Shown: one piece after another, positions 1-9,165 of the stretch
How the letters are laid out: every line of letters starts with the position of its first letter
Numbering within the stretch: position 1 is the stretch's first letter
DNA from: a bacterium
GTDB lineage: Bacteria > Planctomycetota > Planctomycetia > Isosphaerales > Isosphaeraceae
DNA length: 64,000 nucleotides
Assembly: GCA_016125085.1 (NCBI GenBank)
Contig: WGMM01000022.1
Coordinates: 1-64,000 of the forward strand
Direction: 5' to 3'
Position numbers and translations under genes: made by a program
The notes under the pieces: generated by a model
Told to the model about the DNA's origin: nothing
Seen by the model: only the letters and a program-made list of their open reading frames with translations
Database searches by the model: none

Positions 1-174
1 AATACGGTATCAAGACGGCGATGCTTTGGCATTCGGGGGCTTCCTTTCCCACAGGTTGTGTGACAACGCCATGGTATCGGAAGCCCTCGTTACATCAAGA
101 TCAAGCTGTGTAGGAGAATACGGCTTAACTTCGTGGCATTCACCCCCGTCCCCTTATCATCTTCCAGGCGGCTC

Positions 175-1353
175 TCAGGCCTTCAACTCTAACCCCAAAA
201 CCCTCGCCCACAACGATTCATAAGCCCGGATCGTGCCCGACAACGTATATTTCGCCTCGACACGCTTGCGGCCCGCTTCTCCGTAACGCTTCGTTCTGTC
301 CGGCTTGTCGAACGCTTCCGCCATGGCGGCGGCCAGAGCTTCCGTATTTTCAGGCGGGATCAGCCAGCCGGTTTCGCCGGGCACCACAAGTTCATGAGTG
401 CCTTCCACGTCCGTCCCGATCACGGCCCTGCTGGCGGCCATCGCTTCCAGCACCACGTTCGGCATGCCTTCCCATAAGGAAGGCAGCAGAAGCACTTCTG
501 CCGTTTTCAGCAGGGCCGGTACATCGTCGCGAAAGCCAAGCCATTTGACGTGCCGGCTGAGAATCTCCGATTCGGCCACCCGCTCGCGAAACCAGTCGCT
601 TTCGGTCCCTTCCCGGCCCGTCATGACCAGCTTCCACTGAGGCCGAGAAGCAGCCACAACCTCAACTGCATCCAGCAGATACGGCAGACCCTTCTGCGGA
701 TCGAGGCGGCCGGCGAACAGCGCCAGACGGTCCGACGGCTGGAAGCCCAGGCTCCGCTTGTCCAGCGGCGTAGCGGCATCGAACGGCCTGACGTCGACCC
801 CATTGGGAATCACCCAGAGCCGGTCTTCCGGAATCCCCCCATAGGTGATCGAAAATTGCCGTACGCCTTCCGAAACGCAAACCGAGCCCAACGACATCCA
901 GGCCGTCAGGCGGTCGACGGTCAGGTGCCAGCCCTTCTGGTGCTCGGCCACACGCAGGCCGCCCAGTACCCACGGTACACCTGCGGCCCACGCCGCAAGG
1001 CGACCAGCGACATTCGCATGAAACATAAAGCACTGAAGGAGTTGCGGGCGAATTTCACGCAGCAGCCGCGCCAGCGAACGAACAGCCTGAACCGGCTTGC
1101 GTTTGGACACGCGCAGAAAGTGCACGTCAATCCCGCCACCCCTGAGCTTCTCGGCCAGAGGTTCATCACCGCCCAGATTGATCACATGGACCCGCCAGCG
1201 GGATTTCGCAAGCCCGAAGGCCAGATTGACCATCGCCTTTTCGGCACCGCCGATGTTCAAGTCCGTAATCAGCAGACAAACTGTGACAGGTTCCGCGGGC
1301 CAGGCCGAGCGAATGGATTCGGTTTCGGCGAGTCGGGCACGCAGGGTTCGCAA
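175..1353 (-). CDS. Glycosyltransferase family 4 (GT-B fold)
   Basis: 392 residues, the usual length for a GT4 retaining glycosyltransferase, which moves a sugar from an activated donor to a lipid-linked or surface glycan acceptor. The N-terminal Rossmann half begins with the LNIGGAEKAM loop typical of the family (about residues 32-41). The C-terminal donor-binding half has the FAGRLDPQKG segment and the E-x7-E pattern in EGMPNVVLE, followed by the family's GTHELV and GETGWLI segments. The start used here is TTG with no clear ribosome binding site, so the true start may lie up to about 20 residues further in. It is a lone minus-strand gene, divergent from queA. The acceptor cannot be deduced. 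Confidence 0.87.
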   Translation of the reverse strand: MRTLRARLAETESIRSAWPAEPVTVCLLITDLNIGGAEKAMVNLAFGLAKSRWRVHVINLGGDEPLAEKLRGGGIDVHFLRVSKRKPVQAVRSLARLLREIRPQLLQCFMFHANVAGRLAAWAAGVPWVLGGLRVAEHQKGWHLTVDRLTAWMSLGSVCVSEGVRQFSITYGGIPEDRLWVIPNGVDVRPFDAATPLDKRSLGFQPSDRLALFAGRLDPQKGLPYLLDAVEVVAASRPQWKLVMTGREGTESDWFRERVAESEILSRHVKWLGFRDDVPALLKTAEVLLLPSLWEGMPNVVLEAMAASRAVIGTDVEGTHELVVPGETGWLIPPENTEALAAAMAEAFDKPDRTKRYGEAGRKRVEAKYTLSGTIRAYESLWARVLGLELKA

Positions 1354-1561
1354 GGATCGGATCGTCCGGCTTCGTTCGTGAAGGATGCGAGACAGCGGAA
1401 TTCTATCATCCCGGAGACGGTTCGGGCAGTCTCGTTCGCCGTTTCGATCTGGCGAACCGGGTTGGCATTACCCAGGCAGGCCACGCTAAAATGGCTTCGA
1501 ACTGCAGGTCAGTCCTGTTTCTGGCCCATTCGCGAAAACTCACCGAGCAAATAAGCCGCCA

Positions 1562-2599
1562 GTGAATATCGACCTGTTCGACTTCGAACTGCCCGAATGC
1601 CTGATCGCCCAGGCCCCTGTCGAACCACGTGACCACTGCCGCCTCATGGTCCTTGATCGTGCCGCCCGGACCATCTCTCACCGGTTTTTTTATGAATTGC
1701 CGCAACTACTTCACGACAAGGACCTTCTGGTACGCAACGACACGCGTGTGATCCCAGCCCGGGTCGTCGGAGTTCGTGATTCGACCGGCGGCCGATGGGA
1801 GGCCCTGTTTCTCGAAGAACGTCCCGAGGGTGGCTGGCACGTGCTGGCCCACTGCGGCGGCAAGCCCAGGCCAGGCGAGACGGTCACGGTCGGTCTGGGC
1901 CTGAAACTGCGGCTCATCGAAAAGTTCGAAGACGGGTCGTGGAGGATCGCCCCGGAACCGCCAGATTCAACTCAATCGGCCCGCGAACTGCTTGAGACGC
2001 ACGGCCATATTCCATTGCCGCCCTACATTCGCGATGGTCGCGACACCCCTGAAGATCGCCAGTGGTACCAGACCGTTTTCGCCCGTGAAGCGGGCTCCGT
2101 CGCCGCGCCCACAGCCGGCCTCCATTTTACGGAAGGCTTGATTTCCGAACTGGTTGCATCAGGCATTGAATTCGCCGACGTCACCCTCCACGTCGGCATC
2201 GGCACCTTCCGGCCGATCAAGGTGGACAACATCGAAGACCACGTACTGCACGCCGAATGGGCCAGCCTTCCGGAACGGACCTCCCAGGCTGTGAGAACGG
2301 CCCGGACTTCCGGCGGGCGTGTGATCGCAGTGGGCACGACTTCGGCCCGAACTCTTGAGACCGCAGCACGTTCCGGAACGATCGAACCCTTCGAAGGGCC
2401 GACCGGACTTTACATTCGCCCAGGGTTCGAATTCCACGCGATCGACGGCCTGATCACCAACTTCCACCTGCCGAGATCGAGCCTGATCGTTCTGGTGGCC
2501 GCGCTCGCAGGGCATGAATTCGTAATGGAGGCCTATCACGAAGCCGTTCGCCTGGGCTACAGGTTCTACAGCTACGGCGATGCCATGCTGATCGTTTAG
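1562..2599 (+). CDS. queA: S-adenosylmethionine:tRNA ribosyltransferase-isomerase QueA
   Basis: QueA transfers and isomerises the ribosyl group of AdoMet onto preQ1 in position 34 of GUN-anticodon tRNAs, giving epoxyqueuosine. At 345 residues it has the standard family length. Visible family signatures are the N-terminal FDFELPECLIAQAP, the RNDTRVIPAR loop, SVAAPTAGLHFT, DVTLHVGIGTFRPI and, near the end, LITNFHLPRSSLIVLVAA. It starts with GTG at 1562, which places the conserved N-terminus correctly. No other queuosine gene is adjacent, so it appears to stand alone. Confidence 0.96.
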   Translation: MNIDLFDFELPECLIAQAPVEPRDHCRLMVLDRAARTISHRFFYELPQLLHDKDLLVRNDTRVIPARVVGVRDSTGGRWEALFLEERPEGGWHVLAHCGGKPRPGETVTVGLGLKLRLIEKFEDGSWRIAPEPPDSTQSARELLETHGHIPLPPYIRDGRDTPEDRQWYQTVFAREAGSVAAPTAGLHFTEGLISELVASGIEFADVTLHVGIGTFRPIKVDNIEDHVLHAEWASLPERTSQAVRTARTSGGRVIAVGTTSARTLETAARSGTIEPFEGPTGLYIRPGFEFHAIDGLITNFHLPRSSLIVLVAALAGHEFVMEAYHEAVRLGYRFYSYGDAMLIV

Positions 2600-2824
2600 C
2601 CTGAATTCGCTATTCGCCCCAAACGCCGCATTTTGCTTTATCAGGTCAATCGGTTTTCGGCAGAGCGACCGGAAGACTTGAGAGATTTTTTCGCCAGTCG
2701 GGCACTTTTCTTCCGATTCTGACCGCTCGTATGATCGTAGTGGATGAGGTCCGGAATTTTCTTCCTTCGAACGCTCCGGTCAGGATGACCGATCCGCCCG
2801 ACTGGCACGAACGACCCAGCCCAG

Positions 2825-3898
2825 ATGAACCGAAGTCAAGACTTGCCGACGAGATACGACTGCCGCACCGATCGACGCCGCTGGATGGCGGGCGCCATGG
2901 CCACATTCGGCCTGGGCTCGGTCGCCCGGGCTGTCCGTTCGGCATCGGATCGACTGATCGAAGTCAAGCCGGTTTCACAGACACCAGGCGAACCAGCCAC
3001 CTTCGAACACCTCGGTTATCGCATTGTCGCTTATCCTTCGATGCTCGAATCGACCGAACCGGTGCCGGTCGTGTTCCTTTTCGGCGGTAATGGCATGGGG
3101 GCCGTCGTTCGATCCGTGCAGGCCGATCAGCTTGCCGAAGATCTCTCACGGCGCGGAGTGGCCGCGGTCGTCGTCCATTACCCGAATCTTCAACATGCCG
3201 ATGACCTGCTCACCCGGATCGTCACTCCCATGGCGGACTTCCTGAGCCGTCCCTGGGCGAAAAGGCACCAGATCGATCCGACCCGTGTCGGAGCCGCAGG
3301 GTTTTCCGCGGGCGGGCTGATTGCGACCCTTCTCGCCACGCGGTACAGGAACGACTTACCTTTCGAAATCCGCAGTGCCCTGAATTATTACGGCCCTGTC
3401 GATCTGAAGCAGTGGTTCGCATTTCACGACGCCCGTGCCACGGCCGCGGATCGTGAATCGATCGCTTCGCTCTATCAGGGCAATCGTGGTCCCGAAGAAA
3501 TCGGCCGCTCGGCCCACGGGTCGATCGTCTGTCGGGATCTGAGCATCTCGCTGCGCAAGAAGGTCACCGAGAACATCGGCGGATTGACCGAACGCAAGCT
3601 TGACGCCTTCTCCGAACCGCAGATCCTGCACGCCGACGTGAATTCCGAAGCCACGCCTGATTTCATTTCGAAGCCCCGGCTCGTCGGCGCGTTCGGCACG
3701 ATGGACGACAATTGCGACGCCCTGTTTCAGCCGCGCTTGCTGGAGCGTCTCGGTCAGTTGCACAGGGCCGAATCGCAGTCTTTCGTTTACGAAGGCCCAC
3801 ACGGCGTAAGCTGGAGGGCGTGCCCCATGGCGCTCGATGCCTTCCTGGAACCGCTTCAGGCTCGTGCCGCGGAATTCGGTGTCACTCCCGTTTCCTGA
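2825..3898 (+). CDS. Exported alpha/beta hydrolase (dienelactone hydrolase/esterase-like)
   Basis: 357 residues. The N-terminus carries a twin-arginine-like segment (DRRRWMAG, about residues 17-24) followed by a hydrophobic stretch, suggesting export, possibly by Tat. The body is an alpha/beta hydrolase: the nucleophile elbow is GFSAGG, an acid candidate lies in FGTMDDNCD, and the histidine is in GPHGVSW. This triad order fits dienelactone hydrolases and acetyl-xylan or feruloyl esterases; the substrate is unknown. The gene converges with the rhomboid gene, with only 17 bases between the stop codons. No strong ribosome binding site precedes the ATG, so the start is moderately certain. Confidence 0.8.
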   Translation: MNRSQDLPTRYDCRTDRRRWMAGAMATFGLGSVARAVRSASDRLIEVKPVSQTPGEPATFEHLGYRIVAYPSMLESTEPVPVVFLFGGNGMGAVVRSVQADQLAEDLSRRGVAAVVVHYPNLQHADDLLTRIVTPMADFLSRPWAKRHQIDPTRVGAAGFSAGGLIATLLATRYRNDLPFEIRSALNYYGPVDLKQWFAFHDARATAADRESIASLYQGNRGPEEIGRSAHGSIVCRDLSISLRKKVTENIGGLTERKLDAFSEPQILHADVNSEATPDFISKPRLVGAFGTMDDNCDALFQPRLLERLGQLHRAESQSFVYEGPHGVSWRACPMALDAFLEPLQARAAEFGVTPVS

Positions 3899-3915
3899 CG
3901 GTTCCGGCGGCGGAA

Positions 3916-4851
3916 TCAGGCCCGGCTCGCATCCCGTTCGCCCACGAAATAGCCCATCATCAGCCCGGCCACCAGGCCGCCAAGGTGAGCGCCGTTAGCG
4001 ACCGGCCCGAGCATGCCCGTGAAGCAAAGCACCATCCAGATCAGGGCCAGTTGCACCGACTGGCCCGAAAGACGTATGTAGCCCCTCGGATTGTATTCGC
4101 CATAAGCCCAGGCGAAGCCGATCAGCCCATAGACGGCCCCTGAAAAACCGCCGAAGAGCACGGAATGCCGATGCAGGCCATAAATCTGCCAGAAGTATTC
4201 GGAAAAGGCGGCGACCAGGTGCGTAATCAGAACTACGGCAAGAAGCATCCGTGAGCCACGTTCCCGTTCGATCACTCCGCCCAGCCCGCTCACCCAGCTC
4301 ATATTGAAGAACAGGTGCAGAAAGCTCAGGTGCCAGAACATCGGTGCGATCAGCCGCCAGGGCTCAGGGCCCAGGGCGCCGCTGAGGGAATCGAGCACCG
4401 GGCCGTTTTCCGGATCTAGCCGGGGGGTGGTCAAATTGACGTAATCGATGACGCGGTCAATGCGTTTGTCGAAGTTCGTCCAAAGGCTCATGGCGACCGA
4501 AGCCGCGATCAAAAGCGTGACAACGGGCGTACGTTTCAGCGTCCCGCCAGCGCTATACACTCGGCCTGCATCGGTTACGCTTTTGCGATAAGCCTTTTCC
4601 TTGCGGGCCTCTTCCTTGCGGATTTCGCCGGCCTTGCGGGCGAGGGTGGCAAATTCCGGGTCGTCCGGATTCGCCCTGAAGCGGTCGATAGCCGCACGGG
4701 CATCGGACATACGGTCTTCGTCAATCACCCAGATCGCCACATCGGCCGGGTTCGCTGAAGTCGGTCGCAACTCGGTCTTGATGCCCTGCGCCAGCAGATA
4801 ATCCGCCAGAATGCCCGCCGGACGAGCGGCGATCGTGCCAAGTTCACGCAT
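3916..4851 (-). CDS. Rhomboid family intramembrane serine protease (GlpG-like)
   Basis: About 311 residues from the ATG at 4851. The membrane core has HLFFNMSW (H-x3-N oxyanion helix), FGGFSGAVYGLIG (catalytic Ser in GFSG) and ANGAHLGGLVAG (catalytic His), with about six hydrophobic segments. Before it lies a soluble domain of about 70 residues, with IAARPAGILADYLLAQG and IDRFRANPDDPEF, that follows the cytosolic N-terminal domain of GlpG almost block for block. That match is why the ATG at 4851 is preferred over an upstream GTG at 4911; a GGAG lies 12 bases upstream of the ATG. It would cleave transmembrane segments of membrane proteins. The substrate is unknown. Confidence 0.88.
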   Translation of the reverse strand: MRELGTIAARPAGILADYLLAQGIKTELRPTSANPADVAIWVIDEDRMSDARAAIDRFRANPDDPEFATLARKAGEIRKEEARKEKAYRKSVTDAGRVYSAGGTLKRTPVVTLLIAASVAMSLWTNFDKRIDRVIDYVNLTTPRLDPENGPVLDSLSGALGPEPWRLIAPMFWHLSFLHLFFNMSWVSGLGGVIERERGSRMLLAVVLITHLVAAFSEYFWQIYGLHRHSVLFGGFSGAVYGLIGFAWAYGEYNPRGYIRLSGQSVQLALIWMVLCFTGMLGPVANGAHLGGLVAGLMMGYFVGERDASRA

Positions 4852-5113
4852 GAGTCCGACTGGCTCCGTTAATGTTCCGCCCCAGGTCAGCACCATTACG
4901 TCCAGTTTCACCCAAGGGCCTGAATATTATAGCCCGGAATATGGCCGATCGCATACGGCCCGCGGGCCACCAGATATTCACGAAACTTTCATCGATCCGT
5001 AAACCGTTCGATCGAAATGACATGCGCCCGCCCTGACGAAACTCTTCATGATATTTACATCGTCCATGTTGATGTCGTGTCGCCGAATTTCTAGGATATT
5101 GACGTGATCTGAG

Positions 5114-5137
5114 ATCCACACAATTGCATATGTGGAT
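5114..5137 (+). promoter_or_regulatory. Inverted repeat in the leader of the DUF1559 gene
   Basis: ATCCACA at 5114-5120 is mirrored by TGTGGAT at 5131-5137 with a 10-base AT-rich spacer, 40 bases before the GTG start at 5177. A TAGAAT at 5144-5149 could be a -10 box. The repeat could be an operator or a leader hairpin. There is no direct evidence for either. Confidence 0.25.
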
Positions 5138-5176
5138 TTCAAGTAGAATCCGTGTACTTTTCGTGAAGGAACTGAA

Positions 5177-6298
5177 GTGAATCGTCGCAAAGGCTTCACT
5201 CTGATCGAGTTGCTCGTCGTTATCGCCATCATTGCCGTGTTGATCAGCCTCTTGCTGCCAGCTGTTCAATCGGCCCGCGAGGCTGCCCGCAGGGCCCAGT
5301 GCGTCAACAACCTGAAGCAGATGGCCCTGGCCATGCACAATTACGAAAGCACGAACAGCGCTTTCCCGATGCAGACGATTCTGATTCCCGCCCCCACGGG
5401 CGGCCCCGGCACCTGGCTTTTCGAATCGTCCTGGAGCGCCTTCGCCCGCAGCGCGCCGTTCATGGAACAGGCTGCGTTTTATTCCTCGATCAATTTCAAC
5501 TTGACCTATAGCGCCAAAGCCAATACGACCGTTTCCAATATGCCGCTTTCGTTCCTCAATTGCCCGAGCGATCCGGCATCGAAGATCGACGACGCCAGCA
5601 TGGGCGGAACTCTCTACGCCACAACGAGCTATGGCGTTTCGAACGGCGACTGGTACGTCCACTCCACCAACTGGGGTTCGACCAACACCGTCGGCCCGAT
5701 GAACAAGTCGATGTTCGGCCCGAATTACAGCCGAACCATCGCCATGATCGCCGACGGCACGTCGAACACGATCATGATGTCCGAAGGCCTGGCCGGCCAT
5801 GCCCAGTTCCGGAGCTGCATGTCACCAGGCTCCGTTCCCAGCGCCAGCGCGACGGGACAATTCTCTCCCACGAACGTACCTGCCCCTGGCAGCGCATCGG
5901 CAGCGGCTCTGGCCGAACTGGTCGCCGGCTGCAGTACTGCTTCGGGAAAGATCAAGGCTGGTGGCCCCGTCGGCCACACCCGCTGGTGCAACGGCGGCGT
6001 GTATTATTCCGGGTTCACCACCGCGATGACGCCGAATCACAACGTCAAGGCTGTCAGCCGGGCTACGGGATTCTCCAACGGCGGCCAGCTCGTTCGTGCG
6101 GACTGGGACGGTGTCGACGAAAACGACGGCGGCCCGACTTACATGTCTCTGGCGGCGACCTCGCGTCACCCTGGCGGCGTCAATGTGGCCTTCGCTGACG
6201 GCTCCGTGAAATTCATCAAGGACACCGTCAATCCCGGCACCTGGCGGGCACTGGGAACGATCAATGGCGGCGAAGTGATCTCGGCCGACTCGTATTGA
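5177..6298 (+). CDS. DUF1559 family pseudopilin-like protein
   Basis: 373 residues. The N-terminus is a type III (prepilin) signal: RRKG followed by [20 protein letters not shown], with predicted cleavage after Gly6 and a hydrophobic helix as in type IV pilins and type II secretion pseudopilins. It continues with the NNLKQMALAMHNYES segment and ends with the planctomycete H-x9-DG module (SRHPGGVNVAFADGSV) and VISADSY. Such proteins are present in many paralogous copies in planctomycetes and are thought to be surface or pilus-like; the function is unproven. The start is GTG with AAGGA about 8 bases upstream. A lipoprotein gene follows after a terminator-like hairpin. Confidence 0.93.
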   Translation: MNRRKGFTLIELLVVIAIIAVLISLLLPAVQSAREAARRAQCVNNLKQMALAMHNYESTNSAFPMQTILIPAPTGGPGTWLFESSWSAFARSAPFMEQAAFYSSINFNLTYSAKANTTVSNMPLSFLNCPSDPASKIDDASMGGTLYATTSYGVSNGDWYVHSTNWGSTNTVGPMNKSMFGPNYSRTIAMIADGTSNTIMMSEGLAGHAQFRSCMSPGSVPSASATGQFSPTNVPAPGSASAAALAELVAGCSTASGKIKAGGPVGHTRWCNGGVYYSGFTTAMTPNHNVKAVSRATGFSNGGQLVRADWDGVDENDGGPTYMSLAATSRHPGGVNVAFADGSVKFIKDTVNPGTWRALGTINGGEVISADSY

Positions 6299-6326
6299 TT
6301 TCGGCTTGGCGGCGATCGAATTCCGA

Positions 6327-6362
6327 AGGCTCTCGCCGCACAGCGTCGAGAGCCTCTTTTTT
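6327..6362 (+). terminator. Intrinsic terminator between the DUF1559 and lipoprotein genes
   Basis: A perfect 9-bp stem, AGGCTCTCG (6327-6335) with CGAGAGCCT (6347-6355), is followed by C and six T residues. It lies 29 bases after the DUF1559 stop and just ahead of the lipoprotein's ribosome binding site, so it could act as an attenuator that lowers lipoprotein expression. Confidence 0.75.
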
Positions 6363-6381
6363 CGAAGGAGGATATGGCCAG

Positions 6382-6795
6382 ATGACGATCATTCGAAATA
6401 TCGGCAGGGCTTTAGGCAATACATGTCTTGCTGCAGGCGTCATGCTGATCACGGGATGCGGTGGATCGACGGAGCAGGCCAGCAATCTGCTCAAGCCCGT
6501 TCCGGTAAAGGGCAGCGTGCTGTTCAAAGGCAAGCCGCTGACAGGCGGCACCGTTCGGTTCGAACCTGAAGACGGCGGCCGAGAAGCCGCTGGCAATATC
6601 GAGCCCGATGGATCGTTCACCCTGACGACGTTTCAGGCGGCTGACGGCGCTGTCGCCGGCAAGCATCGCGTGGCGGTCGATCCCCCTGCTGACAAGCCGA
6701 AATCGATCCCCACGAAATACAAAAGCGCAGCCTCTTCAGGCATCGTCATGGAAGTTTCGTCCGACAAAACCGAATACGTCGTCGATTTGAAATGA
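6382..6795 (+). CDS. Small lipoprotein with carboxypeptidase-regulatory-like beta domain
   Basis: 137 residues from the ATG at 6382, which has AAGGAGG 10 bases upstream. The signal peptide ends in LITGC, giving a lipid-modified Cys26. The mature part (PVPVKGSVLFKGKPLTGG, then PDGSFTLTTF) resembles the transthyretin-like or carboxypeptidase-regulatory beta-sandwich seen in small planctomycete lipoproteins encoded directly after DUF1559 genes. Its role is unknown, but the recurring pairing suggests the two work in the same envelope structure. It is separated from its partner by a terminator-like hairpin. Confidence 0.85.
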   Translation: MTIIRNIGRALGNTCLAAGVMLITGCGGSTEQASNLLKPVPVKGSVLFKGKPLTGGTVRFEPEDGGREAAGNIEPDGSFTLTTFQAADGAVAGKHRVAVDPPADKPKSIPTKYKSAASSGIVMEVSSDKTEYVVDLK

Positions 6796-6836
6796 GTCTC
6801 TTCGGCTTCGAATTCGATAGTGAAACATGAAATCAT

Positions 6837-6877
6837 AAAAAAACCGACCGTCTCGAGGAACGAATCCCCGAGACGGT
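6837..6877 (-). terminator. Intrinsic terminator of the surface-protein gene
   Basis: Read on the minus strand, a 9-bp perfect stem ACCGTCTCG/CGAGACGGT (6869-6877 and 6847-6855) is followed within a few bases by seven T residues (6843-6837). It lies about 100 bases downstream of the minus-strand surface-protein stop codon at 6979. Confidence 0.75.
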
Positions 6878-6978
6878 GGCGAGAGTGTGATTCTTTCGAA
6901 TTCGGGGCATCTCCTGACGACCGGGCCATTTTCGAATTGACGATGACCCGGGTCGCGGATTCGCTCTTTTTTCCCGTC

Positions 6979-8799
6979 TTACGAGCCCCGGTAATCGACG
7001 CCGGCCCGTGTGCGGATCGGCTGATTCGGGGGCGGCGAGTGCAGCGGGTTCGACAACCGGCGTGCGAACAGGCCCGAGCCGAGCCGGCCCAGAGCGGTGC
7101 CGCGGCCGTCGTCGTAAGCCAGGCCGGGGCCGTAGATTCCACCATGAATCGCACCTGGCGAAACCTGGTCGGTTGCCTGCAGGAAGTCCTGCGTCGTCGT
7201 ATCGGGTGCGTAGCTGGCCGAGATGACCGAATCGACCAGGCTGCCCTTCATCCGCAAGCCACGGATGACCGACGGGCCAGTCACCGGGCTCACACCCGTG
7301 ACGTACTGGTTGTAGTCGAAGCCCGAGGCGATTTCGGACTGAGCCAGGTCGCCCCGGATGAGCACACCTGTGGCGTTCGACTGGATCTTCTTGCCGAAGT
7401 GGTTGATCGATCCGGTGTGCACCGGCTTCGTGCCCATCGACCCGCTGGTGGTGATGGCCGCGTTGGTCATCGCCGAACCGGCGCGGGGGAAGTAGTTCGT
7501 GACGCCCTGAGTCCGCTGGATGAACTGCGGGCTGTTCGACACCTGCATGATCGTATTGGCCGCACCGATGTTGATACGGTTGATCGCGCCAGCGTTGATC
7601 TGGCCACCCATATAGCCGTAGGCCGGGAAGCCCTTCTGGCCAGCCGTCGTGCCGTAATATTGTGTGGCCGTGGAGGTTCCGGACGGATCGCCAAGGCCCC
7701 TCATCAGCCGCAGGCTGCGGATCGGCCCGTTGGACGAAACCGACAGGGCGTCGGCCGTACCGCCGATGTGGATCAGCCCCGCGTGGTCAAGGGCCGTCGT
7801 CGGACTGATGTTCGTGCCGGTGTTCCGGGCGATGCGGGTGAAATTCACGCCGCCGATGGCCTGGAACTGGCCGATGGAGGTCGTGGCGATCGAAGTCAGC
7901 CCCTGGGCACCCGGCTTCGGATAATTGGATTCGAGGCCCGCCACCGGCATCTGCCGCGTGATCGCGTTGGTCGTGATCGCGTGAGTCGGGCCGTAGACTT
8001 CGAACGAAACTGTCGGAGTCGATTGCGGCACGTTCGGCACGCTATCGGCCTGCGAACTGTACATCGTGTTATAGATGGTGCCCACGCGGATGATCGGGGC
8101 CTTTTTGAGCGGCGAAGCGGCATCGCCGACGACGATTCGCACCGGATTCGTGGCGTAGACGCCCGAAACGTCGTTGTAAGCTTCGACATCGGCGATCTGG
8201 AGAGTCTGCACCCCACCCGGCAGGAAGACTCCGACGCCCGGCTGAACGACGGTGTTGTCTTCGTTGATCGGCAGAGTCTGCGCCAGGGCGAAGCCGTTCA
8301 GGATGATCGAATTGACGCCGTTTTCGGCGATCAACTGCTGAAAACGAACCATGCCGTCCGTCAGAACCCGGTTCGACGACGTCACCTGGGCGGTCACGTA
8401 GGTCGTATGGGGGTTGCTGCCGACGATCTGGATCGTATCGATGTCGTCCATCAGGACGCCGTCGTTGGGTGTCACGTCTGTCACGACGACTTCACCCGGC
8501 CCGTGAACGGTGATCACGTACTGATCGCCTTCACGATCTTCGCCGTAGAGCACCCGATTCGAATTGTCCAGGTACATGAGCCGCTTCGGCCCGGATTCAG
8601 CCGCGTGATAGGGATACTGGAACGAGCCCTGGTGCAACTTCGTCTGAACCGGGATGTCGTGAGTGGTATAAAACTGGAACTGGCTGGACGACAGCGTCGC
8701 CATCAGTTCGCGACCTTCGAGCGATTCGACCGATCGGCCGACTTCGTTCTTTGTCCGTTGGACGCGTTGACTGTCCGATCGGCGATTTTGCAGCGGCAT
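6979..8799 (-). CDS. Large secreted/surface protein with planctomycete LEGR N-terminal motif
   Basis: 606 residues from the ATG at 8799, chosen because AAGGAGG lies 8 bases upstream; the frame runs further upstream without a stop but lacks such a site. The N-terminus has the VESLEGRELMA motif (about residues 21-31), a variant of the LExR-x-L(L/M) signature of planctomycete surface proteins, which replaces a classical signal peptide. The rest is rich in Gly, Ser, Thr and Asn with repeated short beta-strand patterns, as expected for an extracellular beta-helix or beta-sandwich protein. No enzymatic motif was recognised. It is a single-gene unit with its own terminator. Confidence 0.82.
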   Translation of the reverse strand: MPLQNRRSDSQRVQRTKNEVGRSVESLEGRELMATLSSSQFQFYTTHDIPVQTKLHQGSFQYPYHAAESGPKRLMYLDNSNRVLYGEDREGDQYVITVHGPGEVVVTDVTPNDGVLMDDIDTIQIVGSNPHTTYVTAQVTSSNRVLTDGMVRFQQLIAENGVNSIILNGFALAQTLPINEDNTVVQPGVGVFLPGGVQTLQIADVEAYNDVSGVYATNPVRIVVGDAASPLKKAPIIRVGTIYNTMYSSQADSVPNVPQSTPTVSFEVYGPTHAITTNAITRQMPVAGLESNYPKPGAQGLTSIATTSIGQFQAIGGVNFTRIARNTGTNISPTTALDHAGLIHIGGTADALSVSSNGPIRSLRLMRGLGDPSGTSTATQYYGTTAGQKGFPAYGYMGGQINAGAINRINIGAANTIMQVSNSPQFIQRTQGVTNYFPRAGSAMTNAAITTSGSMGTKPVHTGSINHFGKKIQSNATGVLIRGDLAQSEIASGFDYNQYVTGVSPVTGPSVIRGLRMKGSLVDSVISASYAPDTTTQDFLQATDQVSPGAIHGGIYGPGLAYDDGRGTALGRLGSGLFARRLSNPLHSPPPNQPIRTRAGVDYRGS

Positions 8800-9165
8800 G
8801 GAGAAGACCTCCTTGACTCCCTTGGGCCGCACGGCTCTACCGCGAACATCGCGGTTCGATAGCCATCGTGCGCACGAATTCGGCGCACGAACCGGGCGGC
8901 GAGAAGCCCGAATCGTTCGGGTGGGGGCGGAGATCCTCTCCACTTGGTGTCCTGGTCGTTGCCGGGCCCATGCCAAGTCAGGGGGGAACGGGGCGAACTT
9001 CACGGCCTGCCACGTTCCGAACCGGCGCGAGAGCTTATCCGTGCCCCATTGCGCCAGCTACCGGCAATCTCATGATGTCAGATCCATCGTCACACCGCTG
9101 GCCCGCGGGTGAATGCAGTCCGCAAAATATCTCGAAACAGTCGGGAACCGTACGGGTTTTACCGG
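8800..9165. other. Intergenic region, no gene seen
   Basis: 366 bases between the surface-protein start and the end of the STAS gene. It holds the strong AAGGAGG ribosome binding site of the surface protein (8808-8814, minus strand). The frame upstream of 8799 stays open to about 9003, but its arginine-rich translation does not look like protein. No promoter, terminator or RNA gene could be assigned. Confidence 0.5.

Noticed and set aside
1-174. Short plus-strand frame starting at 26
   Set aside because: 65 codons running into the antisense of the glycosyltransferase gene, with no ribosome binding site.
6820-8862. 680-codon open frame on the plus strand
   Set aside because: Antisense to the surface-protein gene, which has a strong ribosome binding site, terminator and LEGR motif.
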